Program-made: the position numbers and the translations under genes
NCBI GenBank assembly: GCA_902768785.1
Contig: CACXMM010000013.1
Location: 1 to 64,000 of the forward strand
Direction of reading: 5' to 3'
Source: an uncultured Prevotellaceae bacterium
GTDB lineage: Bacteria > Bacteroidota > Bacteroidia > Bacteroidales > Bacteroidaceae
DNA: 64,000 nt
Notes under the pieces: model-generated
Told to the model about the DNA's origin: nothing
Seen by the model: only the letters and a program-made list of their open reading frames with translations
Databases searched by the model: none
Shown: piece after piece, positions 16,896-25,355 of the stretch
Numbering within the stretch: the stretch's first letter is position 1
Layout: every line of letters starts with the position of its first letter

Positions 16896-17576
16896 TTATT
16901 TATTTCTTACAGAATAGTTCTTGACAGGTTGCCCCTTCTCGTCAATAAAGCGAACACAGAAATCACTCATACCCGGACCATTGATCACTGCACCACGCAG
17001 GATGTTACGGCCCTTCTTCAAGGTAACACGTGGGGAAACGGCATCGTCGCGCACCATACGGCGGTCGCCGGAAAGCAGGAGGGTCTTCTCACCATTCAGC
17101 CACCACATCGAGGCGGAGTTGGAACCGACGGCCAGACGAACATTCTGGATCTCCTCAGGACAGTCGATCACGGTAACAGCCCAGAAGAGCACACCATACA
17201 TCTGTTTCTCCAGTCCGGTAGCGAAACGGAACAGCTTCACGTTGTAGAGTTTACTATCAAGTGCATGCCACGTCAGTGTCTGCTCTCCTACCTTCACCGT
17301 CTTACCAGCCTTCGGCACTTCGGTGAACTGTCCTTTGAAATACACCGTGTCGAACACTGCTTTCAGATAGGTATCCGTGAAAACAGTGTTACTACGATTG
17401 GGTTTGTTGATCGGCTCCAACAAGAGCCAACGACGAACGAATCCATCAGCATCGGGCGACATCGTCGGCGTGGAGGATTGTTCGAAATACATGTCGAGGC
17501 TTGGTGCTTTTCCTTGTGCGTTGCCAGAAAGACAAGCCATGCATCCAGCCAGGATGAAAAACAATTTAATTTTCAT
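16896..17576 (-). CDS. Secreted beta-rich protein paired with GH43
   Basis: 226 aa. Signal peptide of about 20 residues ending in GNAQG. The rest reads as a beta-sandwich: the NVRLAVGSNSASMWWLNGEK stretch and KKGRNILRGAVINGPG resemble galactose-binding-like domains attached to polysaccharide esterases and hydrolases, but no catalytic domain follows. It may be a stand-alone binding protein acting with the GH43 enzyme encoded 6 bases downstream. A -7 element (minus-strand TACTTTTG, 17639-17646) precedes it. Assignment to a named family is not possible by eye. Confidence 0.65.
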   Translation of the reverse strand: MKIKLFFILAGCMACLSGNAQGKAPSLDMYFEQSSTPTMSPDADGFVRRWLLLEPINKPNRSNTVFTDTYLKAVFDTVYFKGQFTEVPKAGKTVKVGEQTLTWHALDSKLYNVKLFRFATGLEKQMYGVLFWAVTVIDCPEEIQNVRLAVGSNSASMWWLNGEKTLLLSGDRRMVRDDAVSPRVTLKKGRNILRGAVINGPGMSDFCVRFIDEKGQPVKNYSVRNK

Positions 17577-17680
17577 ATTTTAATTGTAGGTAATAAGTGC
17601 GCCTTAAAGGCACAATGAAACGTTAGAAAATACGATGGCAAAAGTACGAAAAAACAAGCACACGGAGTTTCCTCCATGTA

Positions 17681-18874
17681 TCATATATCTTTCGTCATGA
17701 AACAAGCAATCGCCCGTGCCACAGTGAACGCCGTGGTCCAGGCTGCCTGGAAATTAAAACCGCCCGTGACCCCATCGATGTCGAGCACCTCACCGGCGAA
17801 GAACAAACGGGGCACCACCTTACTCTCCAAGGTGTTGGGATGAACACTCTTCAACGACACACCGCCACAGGTGACGAACTCTTCCTTGAAGGCAGCACGG
17901 GAGGTGATCTTATAGCTGTCGTTGCACAACGTGTTCACCAAGCGGTTCTGTTCCTTCTTACTAAGCTCGGCACACCGCACATCAGCCCGCTCCCCCACGC
18001 TCTTCGTTAGCAGATAGCTCCACAGGCGCTGGGGCAGTCCGAAAGGATTGATGTTGGAGAGATGACGCTGGGGATAGTCAGAGAGACTGGCACGTAACAC
18101 TCGCACGACTTCTGCATCGGTGGCATGCACCCAGTTCACATGAAGCGGGGTATGGTAGGATGCCGTTTGCAGATAACGGGCCGCATAACTGGAGAGCTTG
18201 AGGATGGCCGGACCGCTCATGCCCCAGTGGGTGATGAGCAGCGCACCGTCTGCCAAGAACTTCGTACCAGGAATCTGTACGGTGACGGGATCCACCACGG
18301 TCCCCATCAACGACTGCAACGAGGGATCTTGGATGCCAAAGGTGAACAGCGAGGGGACAGGTTCCTCGATATGATGTCCCAGATCAGCCAACCATTGCAG
18401 TCCTGAAAGCTTAGGGGATCCTCCCGTGGTAACAGCCACGAAATCATACCCAGAGAGTGACGCGAGGGAATTGACGGGATACTCCAGACGGATCGTCACC
18501 CCTAACCGTCGTGCTTCCCGCATAAAACAGTCAATGATGGTATGGGAGTCTTGTGAGGCAGGGAAGACACACTGGTCGGATTGGGTGACCAGTCGTACAC
18601 CGTGGCGCTCAAACCACTGATAAGCGTCCTGCTGGTTGAAGACATGAAACAAGCGTTTGAGCAGTCGGTGACCACGTGGATAGACCTGCGAGAGATCGGT
18701 AACGCCCTCAAAGGAATTGGTGCAGTTGCACCTGCCGCCTCCCGACACCTCCACCTTTGAGAGGACACGACGCCCCCGCTCGAAGAGGGTCACCTCCATC
18801 TCCGGCATCATCTCCTTGAGATTGATGGCAAGGAAGAATCCCGCTGCACCACCACCGATAATCGCTGTTCTCAT
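17681..18874 (-). CDS. HI0933/BaiN-type NAD(P)/FAD-dependent oxidoreductase
   Basis: 397 aa. FAD-binding GGGAAG at residues 7-12 after MRTAII, then RGRRVLSKVEVSGGGRCN, the signature of the HI0933 family, and the C-terminal ..DIDGVTGGFNFQAAWTT that closes the FAD site. Family members include BaiN, a flavoprotein acting on bile-acid intermediates, and RNA-modification or redox proteins, so the substrate here is unknown. The frame is open to 18934, but MRTAIIGGG at 18874 is the normal N-terminus. It is divergent from the M15 peptidase gene. Confidence 0.85.
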   Translation of the reverse strand: MRTAIIGGGAAGFFLAINLKEMMPEMEVTLFERGRRVLSKVEVSGGGRCNCTNSFEGVTDLSQVYPRGHRLLKRLFHVFNQQDAYQWFERHGVRLVTQSDQCVFPASQDSHTIIDCFMREARRLGVTIRLEYPVNSLASLSGYDFVAVTTGGSPKLSGLQWLADLGHHIEEPVPSLFTFGIQDPSLQSLMGTVVDPVTVQIPGTKFLADGALLITHWGMSGPAILKLSSYAARYLQTASYHTPLHVNWVHATDAEVVRVLRASLSDYPQRHLSNINPFGLPQRLWSYLLTKSVGERADVRCAELSKKEQNRLVNTLCNDSYKITSRAAFKEEFVTCGGVSLKSVHPNTLESKVVPRLFFAGEVLDIDGVTGGFNFQAAWTTAFTVARAIACFMTKDI

Positions 18875-18921
18875 CTGGCTCTGCTTGATTGACGATTGAC
18901 TGATTCCTGTAAAAATCCTTG

Positions 18922-18959
18922 CAAAGATAAGCATTAATCAACAAAAAGTTGTATCTTTG
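18922..18959. promoter_or_regulatory. Divergent pair of -7 elements
   Basis: TGCAAAGATA (minus-strand TATCTTTG, 18922-18929) serves the BaiN-like gene and TATCTTTG on the plus strand (18952-18959) serves the M15 gene. The two 8-bp elements are perfect inverted copies 22 bp apart. The -33 elements are not clear. Confidence 0.6.
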
Positions 18960-18980
18960 CATTCAAAATAACAAAAAAAG

Positions 18981-19703
18981 ATGAAGGTACGTATCATACT
19001 CCTGCTAATGCTTGTCATCCCGCTCATCGGTAAGGCTCACCACGAAGAAGAGGCGATGAGTCCATGGGTGGCAGGTACGGTAGTAACGGAAAGAGACGTG
19101 GCAGCCTACGGCATCGACAAATGCTTCGTGGCTGAGGAGATCAGTGATGCGGTGTTTGCCAGGATGTGGAATAAATCTTATAAGACGAACTGCACCGTGC
19201 CCCGCAGTGAGCTGCGCTACCTCCGCGTGCTCCATCGCGACAACAAGGGTAGGATCCTTCTGGGTGAGATGGTGTGTAATCAAGCCATCGCCAATGACCT
19301 GGTGGAGATCTTCCGCGAACTCTATAAGGCTGCCTACCCCATCGAACGGATGGTGCTCATCGATGAATACGATGCCGATGATGAGCGGTCGATGGAACAG
19401 AACAACAGCAGCTGCTTCAATTTCCGTACGGTGGCGGGCACCAGCCGACTGTCGAACCATGCCCGTGGGATGGCGGTGGATATCAACACCCTCTATAACC
19501 CCTATTACCGGCCACGCGCCAACAGACCAGCCCTGGTGCAGCCCACCAATGGCAGACCCTACCTCAACAGGAAACGGAAGTTCCCCTACAAAATCGTGAA
19601 GGGTGACCTCTGCTACCGGCTGTTCATCCAGCATGGTTTCACCTGGGGAGGGTCGTGGCGCAACAGTAAGGACTATCAGCATTTTGAAAAGAATAACAAG
19701 TGA
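18981..19703 (+). CDS. M15 family D-Ala-D-Ala carboxypeptidase-like protein
   Basis: 240 aa, exported (signal peptide of about 18 residues). C-terminal half holds the zinc site of M15 peptidases: SNHARGMAVDIN (His160, Asp167) and DYQHFE (His234). These enzymes cleave peptidoglycan cross-links or stem peptides in the periplasm. The N-terminal 70 residues have no match I can name. It is followed 14 bases later by the sigma factor start used here, so it is the first gene of a likely operon with sigma factor and mutS2. Confidence 0.8.
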   Translation: MKVRIILLLMLVIPLIGKAHHEEEAMSPWVAGTVVTERDVAAYGIDKCFVAEEISDAVFARMWNKSYKTNCTVPRSELRYLRVLHRDNKGRILLGEMVCNQAIANDLVEIFRELYKAAYPIERMVLIDEYDADDERSMEQNNSSCFNFRTVAGTSRLSNHARGMAVDINTLYNPYYRPRANRPALVQPTNGRPYLNRKRKFPYKIVKGDLCYRLFIQHGFTWGGSWRNSKDYQHFEKNNK

Positions 19704-19717
19704 AAGGATCATTGAAT

Positions 19718-20437
19718 ATGGACTATACCGACAAGAAATCACTGAATGCTTACCTGAGCGAGATCAGCGGAGAGGAACTGCTGAGCAATGAACAAGAGAG
19801 TATGCTGGCAGAACGCATCCAGCAAGGGGACACAAAGGCACTGAATGAACTGACAAGTGCCAACCTTCGCTATGTGGTGAAAATGGCCAAGCAATATACA
19901 GGCCGCGGACTGGCTTTGGAGGACCTGATCAGCGAAGGGAATATCGGAATGATGAAGGCTGCAGCACGCTTCGATGCCAGTAAAGGGAAACGATTCGTGG
20001 CATTTTCCGCCCCTTTTATCAGGAAACAGATCGAACAGGCCCTTGACGCCCAGACCGGACTCTACCGGATTCCGGAGAAGGAGATGACGGCGGCAGAGAA
20101 GAAACGCAGTCAGCCCCTCTCGATGGAAGAGCCCATTCCCGCCGGTAGTCAGAACAACTTCAACCTGTTGAACGTTCTGGAGAATGCAGACTCCCCTCTT
20201 GCCGACAAGCAAGCGGAACAGGAGGCCTTGGCAGCACAGATAGAAACGGTGATGAACGTACTGGATGAACGTGAGCAGATGGTTGTCAGACACTTCTTCG
20301 GCATCGGTGCCCCACATCTCACCATGATGGAAATTGGAACGAAGATGGACTTAAAACGCGAACGTGTCCGTCAGATTCGTGACAAAGCCGTGAGAAAACT
20401 TCGCAAGGCCAACAGTCATCTGGCGGAATTGCAATAG
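19718..20437 (+). CDS. Group 2 sigma-70-type RNA polymerase sigma factor
   Basis: 239 aa. Region 1.2/2.1 (DKKSLNAYLSEISGEELLS), region 2.3-2.4 (LISEGNIGMMKAAARFDASK), region 3 shortened, and region 4 with an HTH (MMEIGTKMDLKRERVRQIRD). No region 1.1, and shorter than the RpoD of the phylum, so it is an accessory sigma factor. An in-frame GTG at 19700 overlaps the M15 stop, but the ATG at 19718 has an AAAGGA ribosome site at suitable distance and is preferred. Co-transcription with the peptidase upstream and mutS2 downstream (36 bases) is likely. Confidence 0.85.
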   Translation: MDYTDKKSLNAYLSEISGEELLSNEQESMLAERIQQGDTKALNELTSANLRYVVKMAKQYTGRGLALEDLISEGNIGMMKAAARFDASKGKRFVAFSAPFIRKQIEQALDAQTGLYRIPEKEMTAAEKKRSQPLSMEEPIPAGSQNNFNLLNVLENADSPLADKQAEQEALAAQIETVMNVLDEREQMVVRHFFGIGAPHLTMMEIGTKMDLKRERVRQIRDKAVRKLRKANSHLAELQ

Positions 20438-20473
20438 ATTTCATCCTTTCAAGAGAAAGATTTTCTTCCAAAC

Positions 20474-23005
20474 ATGATATACCCCCAAACCTTTGAAAAG
20501 AAAATAGGCTTCGACGAGATCAGGACCTTGCTCCGCGAGGAATGTCTGAGTACATTAGGAAAGGAGAAAGTTGCGGAGATGACCATCTCGGTGAAGGCTG
20601 ACGAGATCAATGAATATCTGGAACAGACAAAGGAATTCCGCCGAATCCAAGAGGAGGCGGATGATTTTCCTTTGCAGTATTTCTTCGATGTCAGGGAATC
20701 GGTGAGTCGGCTGAGGTTGGAAGGCACCCATCTGGAGGAGAATGAACTATTCGACCTGAAACGGTCGCTGGAAACGATACAGGGCATCGTGAGATTCCTG
20801 AACCGCTCCGAGGAAGAACCGCTCTACCCCGCCCTGCAACGGCTTACCAACGACGTGATGACTTTCCCCCAGCTGATCCAGCGCATTGATATGATTCTCG
20901 ATAAGTTCGGCAAGGTGAAAGACTCTGCCTCTCCGGAACTGGGGAATATCAGACGTGAGTTGGCCAAGACAGAGAACAGTATCTCGCGTACCTTATATAA
21001 TATATTACGGTCGGCACAAAGTGAAGGACTGGTGGAGAAGGATGTGACACCAGCCATGCGTGACGGTCGACTGGTGATTCCCGTAGCACCCGGACTGAAA
21101 AGGAAGATCAAGGGTATCGTACATGATGAGTCGGCTTCGGGAAAGACGGTTTTCATCGAACCTGCAGAGGTGGTGGAAGCCAATAACCGCATCCGTGAAC
21201 TGGAAGCTGAGGAACGAAGGGAGATTATCCGCATCCTCACGGAGTTCGCCAAGGAGGTGCGACCTTATGTGGAGGAGATTATCCACTCTTATCTGTTCCT
21301 GGCACAGATCGACTTCATCCGCGCCAAGGCCGTGCTGGCCAGAAAAATCCAAGGTATGGAGCCCCATGTGGGAAAGAACCCGCATATCGACTGGGTACAG
21401 GCTATCCATCCCCTGCTACAGTTATCACTGGAGAAACAAGGGAAGAAGGTGGTGCCCCTGGACATCATGCTCACTCGTGAGAAAAGAATCCTGATCATTT
21501 CAGGACCAAACGCCGGAGGTAAATCCGTATGTCTGAAGACAACGGGATTGCTTCAATACATGCTTCAATGTGGCTTATCGGTACCGATGAGAGAAAACAG
21601 CCAAACGGGAGTTTTCCAGAACATCCTGATAGACATCGGTGATGAACAGAGTATTGAGAATGATCTCAGTACCTACTCCAGTCATCTGCTGAACATGAAG
21701 AACATGATGAAGACAGCCAACGACAGGACACTGATCCTCATCGATGAGTTCGGAACGGGAACGGAACCGCAGATAGGCGGAGCCATCGCCGAGAGCGTAC
21801 TGAAACAGTTCTGTCAGAAAGGGGCTTGGGGCGTGATCACCACCCACTACCAGAACCTCAAGCATTTTGCCGATCAGCACCCAGGTGTGGTAAACGGTGC
21901 CATGCTCTACGACCGTCATCAGATGCAGGCGCTCTTCCAACTGCAGATCGGACAGCCCGGTAGTTCGTTCGCCATAGAGATTGCCAGGAAGATTGGTCTC
22001 CCCGAGGAGGTGATCCAAGATGCTTCCGACATCGTGGGCAGCGATTACATCCAAAGTGACAAGTATCTACAGGATATCGTTCGTGATAAACGATACTGGG
22101 AGAGCAAACGCCAGAATATCCACCAGCACGAGAAGACCATGCAACAAACCATCGCCCGATACGAGAAAGAGGTGAAGGAACTGGAAGATCAACGTAAGGA
22201 AATCTTAAACAGAGCAAAGGAACAGGCTGGTGAATTACTGCGGGAGAGCAACAGAAGAATTGAAAATGCCATTCGGGAAATACGGGAATCGCAGGCCGAA
22301 AAGGAGGAGGCGAAACGCATCCGTGAGGAGCTGAACACCTTTAAACAGGAAATCGAGGATGTGGATGCCACAGCAAACGATGAGATGATTGCGCGGAAGA
22401 TGAAACAGATCCAGGAACGCAAAGAACGGAAAGAGAAACGGAAACGGGAGAAAGCCGAGAAGGCAGCTACCGCACAACAGAAGCCAACAGTTCCAGTAAC
22501 AGAGACAGCTCCTGCGCTCACCGTAGGATCCACCGTTCGCATCAAAGGACTCACTTCCATCGGTAAAATAGAAACCATCGATGGGAAGATGGCCACCATC
22601 ATCTTCGGTGACATGCGCACCAAGATGCGATTGGAGCGCTTAGAAGCAGCTGAGGAGAAGAAAAAAACTGAGTTAAAAGGATCAGGAGTAAGTAGCCTGC
22701 AAACCTTTGCTCCCTCCTACTCTTCCTCCACCCGAGAGGCTATCGACAAGCGGAAACTTAACTTCAAGCAAGACCTGGATGTGCGGGGTATGAGAGGCGA
22801 TGAGGCCATCAATGCCGTGACCTATTTCATCGATGATGCCATCCTGGTGGGTGTGAGCCGTGTACGCATCCTTCACGGCACAGGTTCTGGAATCTTACGC
22901 CAACTGATCCGCCAATACCTTTCCGCTATCCCCAATGTGACCCACTTTGCTGATGAACATGTGCAATTCGGTGGCGCAGGCATCACTGTGGTCGATCTGG
23001 ATTGA
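20474..23005 (+). CDS. mutS2: Endonuclease MutS2
   Basis: 843 aa, usual length. MutS-type core with Walker A GPNAGGKS at 344-351 and LILIDEFGTGTEP (Walker B), a long charged coiled coil (about 530-680), and a C-terminal Smr nuclease domain (LDVRGMRGDEA, then HGTGSGILR). MutS2 lacks the mismatch-recognition domain; it suppresses recombination and in some bacteria splits collided ribosomes. Followed directly by a good terminator at 23030-23058. Confidence 0.95.
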   Translation: MIYPQTFEKKIGFDEIRTLLREECLSTLGKEKVAEMTISVKADEINEYLEQTKEFRRIQEEADDFPLQYFFDVRESVSRLRLEGTHLEENELFDLKRSLETIQGIVRFLNRSEEEPLYPALQRLTNDVMTFPQLIQRIDMILDKFGKVKDSASPELGNIRRELAKTENSISRTLYNILRSAQSEGLVEKDVTPAMRDGRLVIPVAPGLKRKIKGIVHDESASGKTVFIEPAEVVEANNRIRELEAEERREIIRILTEFAKEVRPYVEEIIHSYLFLAQIDFIRAKAVLARKIQGMEPHVGKNPHIDWVQAIHPLLQLSLEKQGKKVVPLDIMLTREKRILIISGPNAGGKSVCLKTTGLLQYMLQCGLSVPMRENSQTGVFQNILIDIGDEQSIENDLSTYSSHLLNMKNMMKTANDRTLILIDEFGTGTEPQIGGAIAESVLKQFCQKGAWGVITTHYQNLKHFADQHPGVVNGAMLYDRHQMQALFQLQIGQPGSSFAIEIARKIGLPEEVIQDASDIVGSDYIQSDKYLQDIVRDKRYWESKRQNIHQHEKTMQQTIARYEKEVKELEDQRKEILNRAKEQAGELLRESNRRIENAIREIRESQAEKEEAKRIREELNTFKQEIEDVDATANDEMIARKMKQIQERKERKEKRKREKAEKAATAQQKPTVPVTETAPALTVGSTVRIKGLTSIGKIETIDGKMATIIFGDMRTKMRLERLEAAEEKKKTELKGSGVSSLQTFAPSYSSSTREAIDKRKLNFKQDLDVRGMRGDEAINAVTYFIDDAILVGVSRVRILHGTGSGILRQLIRQYLSAIPNVTHFADEHVQFGGAGITVVDLD

Positions 23006-23029
23006 GACATCATCATCAGCAAAAAGAAA

Positions 23030-23058
23030 GGCTCGTCATCACGACGAGCCTAATTTTT
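23030..23058 (+). terminator. Terminator after mutS2
   Basis: GGCTCGTC (23030-23037) pairs with GACGAGCC (23043-23050), 5-nt loop, then TAATTTTT. Confidence 0.8.
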
Positions 23059-23399
23059 GATACATAACTAAAACTAACTTCTAATAACAAAACTAATAAC
23101 TCAATTTTTATAGACTAATAACCTATTAACTCAAAGCATCTATTGAATTCCATTTCTCATTGATGATGCAAAGGTAATGCAAAAAACAATGACTTCAAAA
23201 TTTTCGATGAACGAAATTTGAGAATGAAACAATAGACAAACGCATTGATACAAAATAAAACAAAAGTGAACAGTTTTCCTTTTGTCTAAAAAACATTTGA
23301 TTTTATCTCATGTGCATTGATATAGAGAAAGTTAGCACAAGACACACCTCAAATTACCTTGAGGAGACAGCATCGTAAAAAAGAGACGTAAATAGAATG

Positions 23400-23655
23400 A
23401 TTCGAGACAGAGATAACGGATGGCGTGGGCGTTCACTTATCTTCAACGGGAGGTTCTGGACTACCTACTACAAATAAGACAAGCAAAACCCACGCCAATA
23501 ATTATCATCTTGTCAGATGGTACGGAACAATATCCGCTGCCGTGCTCTTGTCATCCATGTAGTTATCAGGTAATCGTCCAGGATTTCCGTCGATTGACAA
23601 ATAGCTATATGCATCGAATCAAGTCAAAGACCACAAGACCCTTCATAGAATCTGC
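23400..23655 (-). ncRNA. Candidate structured RNA downstream of rplT (possible Bacteroidales-1/6S-like RNA)
   Basis: Seen: a minus-strand -7 element TATCTTTG at 23660-23667, then about 250 nt without a credible ORF, folding into a long arm near the 3' side in which GGCGTGGG pairs with CCCACGCC, extended by GATAA/TTATC and GACA/TGTC, and a smaller TCTTGT/ACAAGA pairing upstream. A T6 run follows at 23377-23382. Known, from memory: the Rfam Bacteroidales-1 motif starts at such a promoter, is found near the L20 gene, and has been equated with 6S RNA. The position fits; identity was not tested. The rest of the gene-free stretch 23059-23400 shows only AT-rich sequence and one CCTCAA/TTGAGG hairpin (23347-23364). 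Confidence 0.5.
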
Positions 23656-23719
23656 GTTGCAAAGATAAGCATAATATCTGAGATAAAAAAACTTTTTGGA
23701 GAAAAAGTATCGAAACGGG

Positions 23720-23758
23720 AAAAAAAGATTGCCTCGCATCTTCACATGCGAGGCAATC
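23720..23758 (-). terminator. Terminator of the infC-rpmI-rplT operon
   Basis: A 13-bp perfect stem (23727-23739 with 23746-23758, core TTGCCTCGCAT) is followed on the minus strand by six T, 22 bases after the rplT stop. Confidence 0.85.
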
Positions 23759-23780
23759 CACAGATATAGGTGGTTTTAAA

Positions 23781-24125
23781 TTACTTCACCTTGTCAACAA
23801 TAGCCTTGAAAGCCTGTGGGTTGTTCATGGCAAGGTCGGCAAGCACCTTACGGTTGATTTCAATACCAGCCTTGTGCAGGGCACCCATCAACTGTGAATA
23901 GCTCAGACCCTCCATGCGGGCAGCAGCATTGATACGCTGAATCCACAAAGCACGGAAATTGCGTTTCTTGTTACGACGATCACGATAAGCATAGGTCAGA
24001 CCTTTCTCCCAAGTATTCTTGGCAACGGTCCAAACATTCTTACGGGCTCCAAAGTAACCACGTGTAAGCTTAAGTATTCTCTTTCTCCTTGCTCTTGAAG
24101 CAACATGATTTACTGATCTTGGCAT
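23781..24125 (-). CDS. rplT: Ribosomal protein bL20
   Basis: 114 aa, standard length. N-terminal [19 protein letters not shown], then [15 protein letters not shown], is the family signature. It binds 23S rRNA early in assembly of the large subunit and in many bacteria represses its own operon. It is the last gene of infC-rpmI-rplT; the terminator begins 22 bases after its stop. Confidence 0.98.
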   Translation of the reverse strand: MPRSVNHVASRARRKRILKLTRGYFGARKNVWTVAKNTWEKGLTYAYRDRRNKKRNFRALWIQRINAAARMEGLSYSQLMGALHKAGIEINRKVLADLAMNNPQAFKAIVDKVK

Positions 24126-24151
24126 AATTTTGTTCCTTTCTTAATTAATGA

Positions 24152-24349
24152 TTAACGGAGGCACAGCAAATCGCGTACCTGCTTCAAGTTACTGTTGTCA
24201 ACGATTGCCTGATGAACCAGGTTTCTCTTCTGCTTCTTGGTCTTCTTTGTCAGAATGTGGCTGTGATAAGCGTGATGGCGCTTAATCTTGCCTGTACCGG
24301 TGAAACGAAATCTCTTTTTGGCACCGGAATTTGTCTTTACTTTTGGCAT
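24152..24349 (-). CDS. rpmI: Ribosomal protein bL35
   Basis: 65 aa. Lys/Arg-rich small protein, [18 protein letters not shown] start and [16 protein letters not shown] core typical of bL35. It lies 26 bases upstream of rplT on the same strand, the conserved order after infC. Confidence 0.97.
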   Translation of the reverse strand: MPKVKTNSGAKKRFRFTGTGKIKRHHAYHSHILTKKTKKQKRNLVHQAIVDNSNLKQVRDLLCLR

Positions 24350-24440
24350 TTTTTTAATCTTTAAATGGTTATTATTACTGACAGCAACGCATATACCGGG
24401 CGCGCCATCATCTTTTTACATGAAAGCAGGACATCACATC

Positions 24441-25151
24441 CTACCCTTGTTTCTTCAGCTTCTTCAGGATATCATCACCGCCCTTGACATTGGCGAAAAG
24501 ACCGCCGTTAGCCGGCATCTCATCCTGTGTTTCCTCAGCAGCAGTCTCTGTTTGTTTCTGTTGAGCTGCCTCCTTGGCTTCAGCCTCTCGTTTCTCACGA
24601 TCGAGTTTCTGCTGACTTTTCTTAGCCACACCAGCTTTCTTCGGTGAAAGGTAAAGGAACATTTTCTTTCCCTCCAAGCTGGGCATCTGCTCTACCTTGC
24701 CATACTCCTCCAAGTCGTTTGCAAACCTAAGCAAAAGCACTTCTCCCTGTTCTTTGAACAAAATGCTTCGTCCACGGAAGAAGACATACGCTCTCACCTT
24801 ATTACCCTCCTCGAGGAACTCTTTGGCGTGCTTCAGTTTGAAGTTATAGTCGTGGTCATCAGTCTGGGGTCCGAAACGGATTTCCTTTACCTCCTGCTTC
24901 ACCTGCTTTGCCTTCATCTCCTTGGCACGTTTCTTCTGTTGGTAGAGGAACTTACTGTAGTCAATGAGACGACATACGGGCGGATTGGCATTGGGCGAGA
25001 TCTCTACAAGATCAACACCCTGCTGGCGGGCCATATCTAAAGCCTGACGCGTGGGGATCACCATAGATTCCCCATCGCCTACAATACGTACTTCGCGGAC
25101 ACGAATCTGCTCGTTCACGCGGTACTGTTGTCCTTTTTTGTCGTTCTTCAT
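24441..25151 (-). CDS. infC: Translation initiation factor IF-3
   Basis: 236 aa. N-domain ([18 protein letters not shown]), linker with [20 protein letters not shown], and C-domain. The final 55 residues are an extra Lys/Glu/Ala/Gln-rich tail absent from short IF-3 proteins but usual in Bacteroidetes. IF-3 prevents subunit association and checks start-codon pairing. First gene of the operon with rpmI and rplT, with -7 element TACCTTTG at 25188-25195. I see ATG as start, whereas many bacteria use AUU for autoregulation. Confidence 0.97.
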   Translation of the reverse strand: MKNDKKGQQYRVNEQIRVREVRIVGDGESMVIPTRQALDMARQQGVDLVEISPNANPPVCRLIDYSKFLYQQKKRAKEMKAKQVKQEVKEIRFGPQTDDHDYNFKLKHAKEFLEEGNKVRAYVFFRGRSILFKEQGEVLLLRFANDLEEYGKVEQMPSLEGKKMFLYLSPKKAGVAKKSQQKLDREKREAEAKEAAQQKQTETAAEETQDEMPANGGLFANVKGGDDILKKLKKQG

Positions 25152-25187
25152 TAACTGTTTTAGTTCAACTTATTTCGAAATCGGCTG

Positions 25188-25195
25188 CAAAGGTA
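25188..25195 (-). promoter_or_regulatory. -7 element of infC-rpmI-rplT
   Basis: Minus-strand TACCTTTG, 36 bases upstream of infC. It separates transcription of infC from thrS even though the genes are adjacent. Confidence 0.6.
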
Positions 25196-25203
25196 CTATT
25201 TTT

Positions 25204-25355
25204 CTTTGAACTTTAAACTTTGAACTTTGAACTTTATGATTACCATTATATAATTTTAACAAAGTTTAATTATCATAGGACAAAGGCCAATGATCAATGG
25301 TCTAAGGTCTACAATCAAATCATAAAGTTCAATGTTCAAAGTTCAATGTTCAAAG
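25204..25355. repeat. 38-bp imperfect inverted repeat between infC and thrS
   Basis: 25204-25241 and 25318-25355 are reverse complements at 35 of 38 positions and consist of ACTTTGA words. The right arm abuts the thrS stop codon. A hairpin of this size after thrS could end its transcript, but there is no distinct U tract. Confidence 0.65.

Noticed and set aside
23420-23668. 82-codon plus-strand frame beside mutS2
   Set aside because: Covers the inverted-repeat arms of the candidate RNA and looks random; no plausible promoter on that strand.
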